Of a stretch of 64,000 nucleotides of DNA, positions 61,172 to 64,000 are shown in pieces. A program made the translations under genes and the position numbers. Source of the DNA: Kiritimatiellia bacterium (GTDB lineage Bacteria; Verrucomicrobiota; Kiritimatiellia; RFP12; UBA1067); NCBI GenBank assembly GCA_028686345.1, contig JAQUCE010000006.1, positions 1 through 64,000 on the forward strand. The letters run 5' to 3'. The notes beneath the pieces were generated by a model, which was not told where the DNA came from, did no database searches, and saw nothing but the letters and a program-made list of their open reading frames with translations. How positions within the stretch are numbered: the stretch's first letter is position 1; every line of letters begins with the position of its first letter.

Positions 61172-62062
61172 TTACTTGCCGAAGAGCCCCTTCAGTTTCT
61201 TTGAGGTGTCTTTGACCGCCTCTCCCGCTGCTCCGGCCGCATCGGAGGCCCCTTTGCCGAGAGAACCAGCGGCATCAGACGCTTTTTTGCTGATATCGCC
61301 AACCGCTTCGCTGCCGCCTTTAGCCACATTGCCCAGCGCGTCTGTCGCAGCTTTGCTGACCCCCTTGATGGCATCCGTCGAACCGGTGGCCAACTTGGTG
61401 ATCGCGTCCCTTAGTCCACCGACAATGCTGCCAAACACCTGGTTCAACGCCTCAATCATGGAGGCACCGCCACTGGCTTTGCCAATGTCATTGATTTTTA
61501 CAGGCGGCAGAGGAAGCGTGATCGGCTTGTTAAAGGTGAGTGACGAGGCATACGAAACCTTGCTGCCAGTCAGAACAAACTCATCGATAATAACCTTTTT
61601 CGTTGCTTTCTTATCAGGGCTGTCCTTGGCGGTTTTTTCATCCTCACTCTTCTCGGCGCTCTGCGCTTTGGCGAGCATGGTGTCAAAGTTGGAGCGCCCG
61701 TCTTTGGTTTCATAAGAGATCTCAGGGGCATCGATCAGGATTTTCTTAATCTGTATCACATCCCCTTTGACCAGGGAAACAGTTTTCAGATTGATGTCAA
61801 TGGTTTTGACTGCAAAGGCGTCTTTCGCTGAGTAACCTTTGGGGTTGCCGATCTTGATATCAGAGATGGTCAGTTGGCCTGCGATGGGGCGTAGTTTGAC
61901 ATCGCCAATCGAGACATCGACCCCCAGCACCTTTGGCCCAAAGGTTGCAGCCGCGCCCTTTACCAGCGGCGCAATGGTCAGTGGCAGCGTGAGAACAGCT
62001 CCCAGCAGCACAACTAACAGAACAACAAAAATTCCGACAAGTATTTTTACAATTTTTTTCAT
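61172..62062 (-). CDS. AsmA-like inner-membrane protein with an LEA-like tail
   Basis: A 296-residue protein with an N-terminal membrane anchor (KIVKILVGIFVVLLVVLLGA). The AsmA/DUF748-type beta-rich region follows (VDVSIGDVKLRPIAGQLTIS, then IKIGNPKGYSAKDAFAVKTI), the kind associated with envelope lipid handling. After residue 210 the sequence becomes low complexity with Lys/Ala/Gly-rich helical repeats (KGVSKAATDALGNVAKGG, KASDAAGSLGKGASDAAG), an 11-residue-like period that resembles LEA proteins. AAAGGG is upstream. First gene of the three-gene operon ending in the kelch-symporter. Confidence 0.78.
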   Translation of the reverse strand: MKKIVKILVGIFVVLLVVLLGAVLTLPLTIAPLVKGAAATFGPKVLGVDVSIGDVKLRPIAGQLTISDIKIGNPKGYSAKDAFAVKTIDINLKTVSLVKGDVIQIKKILIDAPEISYETKDGRSNFDTMLAKAQSAEKSEDEKTAKDSPDKKATKKVIIDEFVLTGSKVSYASSLTFNKPITLPLPPVKINDIGKASGGASMIEALNQVFGSIVGGLRDAITKLATGSTDAIKGVSKAATDALGNVAKGGSEAVGDISKKASDAAGSLGKGASDAAGAAGEAVKDTSKKLKGLFGK

Positions 62063-62194
62063 ACCGAATTCCCTTTCATAATTACATAATCATAACACAG
62101 ACTAAACAGTGGCTTCAAGAGTATAAGCGTTTCAAAAAACGTGCCTAATTTTTTGCTTAATTTTTTTGCCACATTTTGAGGGTGAGTTTTTTTT

Positions 62195-62290
62195 TATCTC
62201 TCACAGAGGCGCAGAGAACGCAGAGCGCAGCATAGCCGCCTGTCTGCGTGCAACGCACAGGGCTGCAACAAATTTATCTACCCCTCTGTT
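62195..62290. repeat. short repeat fragment before the ELM1-like gene
   Basis: CACAGAGGCGCAGAGAACGC and the TGCGT/ACGCA hairpin with loop GCA (about 62247), in CGCCTGTCTGCGTGCAACGC, match 8105-8125. The remaining 62063-62194 show no feature beyond an AT-rich stretch. Confidence 0.55.
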
Positions 62291-62334
62291 TTCGTATTGC
62301 CTTGCGCTGCAAACTAGTCAATAATTGAGCTGTT

Positions 62335-63273
62335 ATGAAAAAAATTCTGATTGTGACAGATGGTAAAGCAGGCCATGAAAACCAATCCCGTGCGTTATGT
62401 GAAGCGCTGGGGCATTCCTTTGATCTGGTACGCGTCAGCTACCCCTGCCGGTTTCGCAAAGCGCTTTCTTATGCTGCTGATCACGCTGGGATACTGAGCT
62501 TTAAGCTTTTCCGATCCGAAGCGATCAGCGGAGATTACGTTGCAGTGCTCTGCACCGGTTCAACCGCGTTTTACCCTGGTAAGGTGATTGCCCGGCAGTT
62601 GCGAATCCCGGTGGCCGCGCTGCTCTTTCCGGGCGGTTACCGGTTAGATTTTGACTGCATTCTAGCGCCTGCGTTTGATAATCCGCCGCTGCGTCGTAAC
62701 ATTATCCCCATCCCTGTGAATCTGACAGCCGTCAACGCGGATTTTTATCAGCGGGGTGTCAGTGCCTTTTTGGAGCGGCACACACCAGGCAAGCCGGCAA
62801 TCGCGGTGATCGTGGGGGGGCCGAATAAGATTGCGACCATGACCGTTGATGCGATGCGGCATCATCTCGATCGCGTCTTCAGCGCAACCGAGAGCTTTGA
62901 GCGGTGGGTCACCACCTCACGCCGGACACCGCCGGAGGTTGAGGCCTTGATCAACAGCTATCCATTTGATTACAAGGTGATCTACAGTCAGGATCAATTC
63001 AATCCGATTCCAGCGTTTGTGTCGCTCTGCGAGCGTCTCTTCGTGACAGCCGAATCAACTGGAATGGTCAGTGAAGCAGTGACCCAGGGCCAAGCGCATG
63101 TTGAGGTGTTGATGAATCTGAAAAATCCGCGCTCGAAATTCGCGCGTTTTATTGAGGGACTTGTCCGCCAAGGCAGTGTCCATATCTTTGAGGGCACCCT
63201 GGGCTGCGCCAATTGCAAGGTCTGCCTGGCGGATGCTGTTGAGGAGGCGCGGGAGTTGCTGGGATTGGGCTAA
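62335..63273 (+). CDS. ELM1/GtrOC1-family protein
   Basis: Belongs to the ELM1 (mitochondrial fission) / DUF1022 family, of unknown molecular function in bacteria; the fold resembles GT-B glycosyltransferases. The N terminus ILIVTDGKAGHENQSRALCE is diagnostic, as are VIVGGPNKIATMTVDAMRHH, VTTSRRTPPEVEALI and the final FVTAESTGMVSEAVTQGQAHVEV. Length 312. Bacterial members are often near lipopolysaccharide genes; here it is alone. The ATG has no strong ribosome site. Confidence 0.85.
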   Translation: MKKILIVTDGKAGHENQSRALCEALGHSFDLVRVSYPCRFRKALSYAADHAGILSFKLFRSEAISGDYVAVLCTGSTAFYPGKVIARQLRIPVAALLFPGGYRLDFDCILAPAFDNPPLRRNIIPIPVNLTAVNADFYQRGVSAFLERHTPGKPAIAVIVGGPNKIATMTVDAMRHHLDRVFSATESFERWVTTSRRTPPEVEALINSYPFDYKVIYSQDQFNPIPAFVSLCERLFVTAESTGMVSEAVTQGQAHVEVLMNLKNPRSKFARFIEGLVRQGSVHIFEGTLGCANCKVCLADAVEEARELLGLG

Positions 63274-63870
63274 GGATTGGGCCCGCCGACAACATGTTTT
63301 TAGTACCTCTTTTTTTAAATCCTATCATGTTTGCGAAAGATTTTGCGCCTTTTGTGCGGGTGCAATGTAGGTCCGATTTCCAATCGGACTGTCCGGTTGG
63401 AAATCAGACCTACAGACGGTCGGCTTCGCCTTTGGTTGACGGTGGCGGCGACGATGCTGGCTGACGATTTTCAAGGGCGGAGTTTTTAATCGTAATCCGC
63501 TATCGTCGCACAACATCGTCTGCCGATGTCGCTCATCAGGCGTCGTCCCGCAAGCGGAACTATGCCCGACAAATAGAGCGACTACTACACATGCGCTGCA
63601 CTGCGGAATGCAAGGGTTGTCGTTAGTTGCTATTCTCTCAACCCCTGTCGCAAAAAACAAGAAATTCAGATAACCATCTTCATAAGTTGTTGAATGAAAA
63701 TATTGTCTGCAAGCAAGATGCTTGCACTACTCCATTATCACTTTTACGGTAACGTCTCAATAATCCGCTTTGATAAAGCTTGCAGGTCGCACGGTAGGCG
63801 CGAAGCAAGGAAGTCGTCCGCTATGCGGGCGACTGCGTTGGCACGCGAATGACACGAATGCTCTTAAATT
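63274..63870. repeat. intergenic hairpin mosaic (H fragment, TCCGATT pair, F, D, C, A)
   Basis: AACATGTTTTTAG (63292), a GTCCGATT double hairpin (63369-63415), F (63430-63520, the inverse of 25447-25535), GTAGTAGT-type pieces (about 63577), D (63627-63675), C (63690-63780) and A (63808-63835). No gene seen. Confidence 0.7.
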
Positions 63871-64000
63871 TCAGAACAGCGTCATCTGCCCGTGAGAGCC
63901 ATCGGCGCCTTTTTTCCTCTTATGTTTGGCCAGCTTGGGCAGCCCTGCTTCCAACTCCCCCTCTTCCAGATTGGCGAGAATCTCGCTGGAGCGGGCCGTG
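63871..64000 (-). CDS. mutS: DNA mismatch repair protein MutS, C-terminal end (partial)
   Basis: The last 42 codons of a gene that continues beyond the window. The minus-strand frame reads TARSSEILANLEEGELEAGL, then PKLAKHKRKK and ends QMTLF before a TGA at 63871-63873. MutS proteins end in just this way: RAxEIL-LE-GEL, a basic linker and a Q-LF terminus (the beta-clamp-binding type). The stop is 35 bases after a module A hairpin. Confidence 0.78.
   Translation of the reverse strand, partial: TARSSEILANLEEGELEAGLPKLAKHKRKKGADGSHGQMTLF

Noticed and set aside
1-64000. tRNA or rRNA genes
   Set aside because: I saw no T-loop GTTCGAATC-type motif with a matching cloverleaf, and no rRNA-like sequence; a dedicated tRNA search would settle it.

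Overview
This window looks like chromosomal DNA of a heterotrophic, glycan-degrading bacterium of the PVC group, most likely Kiritimatiellota, Lentisphaerota or another Verrucomicrobiota-like lineage. I infer this from gene content rather than a marker phylogeny: a kelch-mutarotase/sodium-solute symporter fusion, a DUF2723 membrane protein with TPR repeats, GH2, GH95 and GH123-like enzymes, Tat-exported Gfo/Idh/MocA and xylose-isomerase-like proteins, a hydrazine-synthase-alpha-like remnant and a choice-of-anchor E protein. The housekeeping genes (rplU-rpmA-obgE, trpS-scpA-scpB, pdxJ, pyrE, hisH-hisF, ruvB, lipA, queH, mutS) are ordinary bacterial ones. No rRNA or tRNA gene was seen.

Layout. 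0-2.5 kb: the 3' end of a group II intron, a decayed hydrazine-synthase-like pseudogene and a catalase. 2.8-8.1 kb: a B12-type radical SAM protein, the ribosomal L21/L27/Obg operon and a TPR protein. 8.5-10.9 kb: a complete insertion sequence with 32-bp terminal inverted repeats, carrying a Tn5-like IS4-family transposase and an overlapping DUF4338 (DruA-family) gene. 11-21.7 kb: a DUF212 membrane protein, a truncated anchor-E protein, the DUF2723-TPR protein, a large secreted beta-galactosidase, pdxJ and a LysM protein whose L,D-transpeptidase-like domain has lost its catalytic residues. 21.8-23.9 kb: a sodium-dependent transporter between two inverted 160-190-bp repeats. 24-36.4 kb: two Tat-exported sugar-metabolism proteins, trpS-scpA-scpB, an esterase-larC pair, pyrE, an EboD-like sugar-phosphate cyclase and a secreted metallopeptidase. 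37-46 kb: hisH-hisF, ruvB, a UroD-family protein and a large GH123-like protein. 46.5-51.6 kb: a five-gene operon (M42 peptidase, glycosyltransferase, lipoprotein, secreted protein, queH). 51.9-64 kb: lipA-gtrA-GH95, a membrane protein, the AsmA-like / toroid / kelch-symporter operon, an ELM1-like protein and the 3' end of mutS.

The glycan genes fit together. GH2 (beta-galactosides), GH95 (alpha-L-fucosides), the GH123-like protein (possibly N-acetylgalactosaminides), the secreted esterase and a symporter carrying its own sugar mutarotase would suit an organism living on fucosylated or galactosylated host or algal glycans. They are scattered singly rather than grouped in one locus.

The most unusual property is between the genes. 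Almost every longer gap is filled with a mosaic of short hairpin modules. The same modules recur in different orders and orientations, sometimes nested, often touching stop or start codons. Copies differ by paired changes that keep the stem intact while the 3-nt loop is kept. This resembles the REP/BIME elements of other bacteria, but no transposase that would obviously move them lies in the window.
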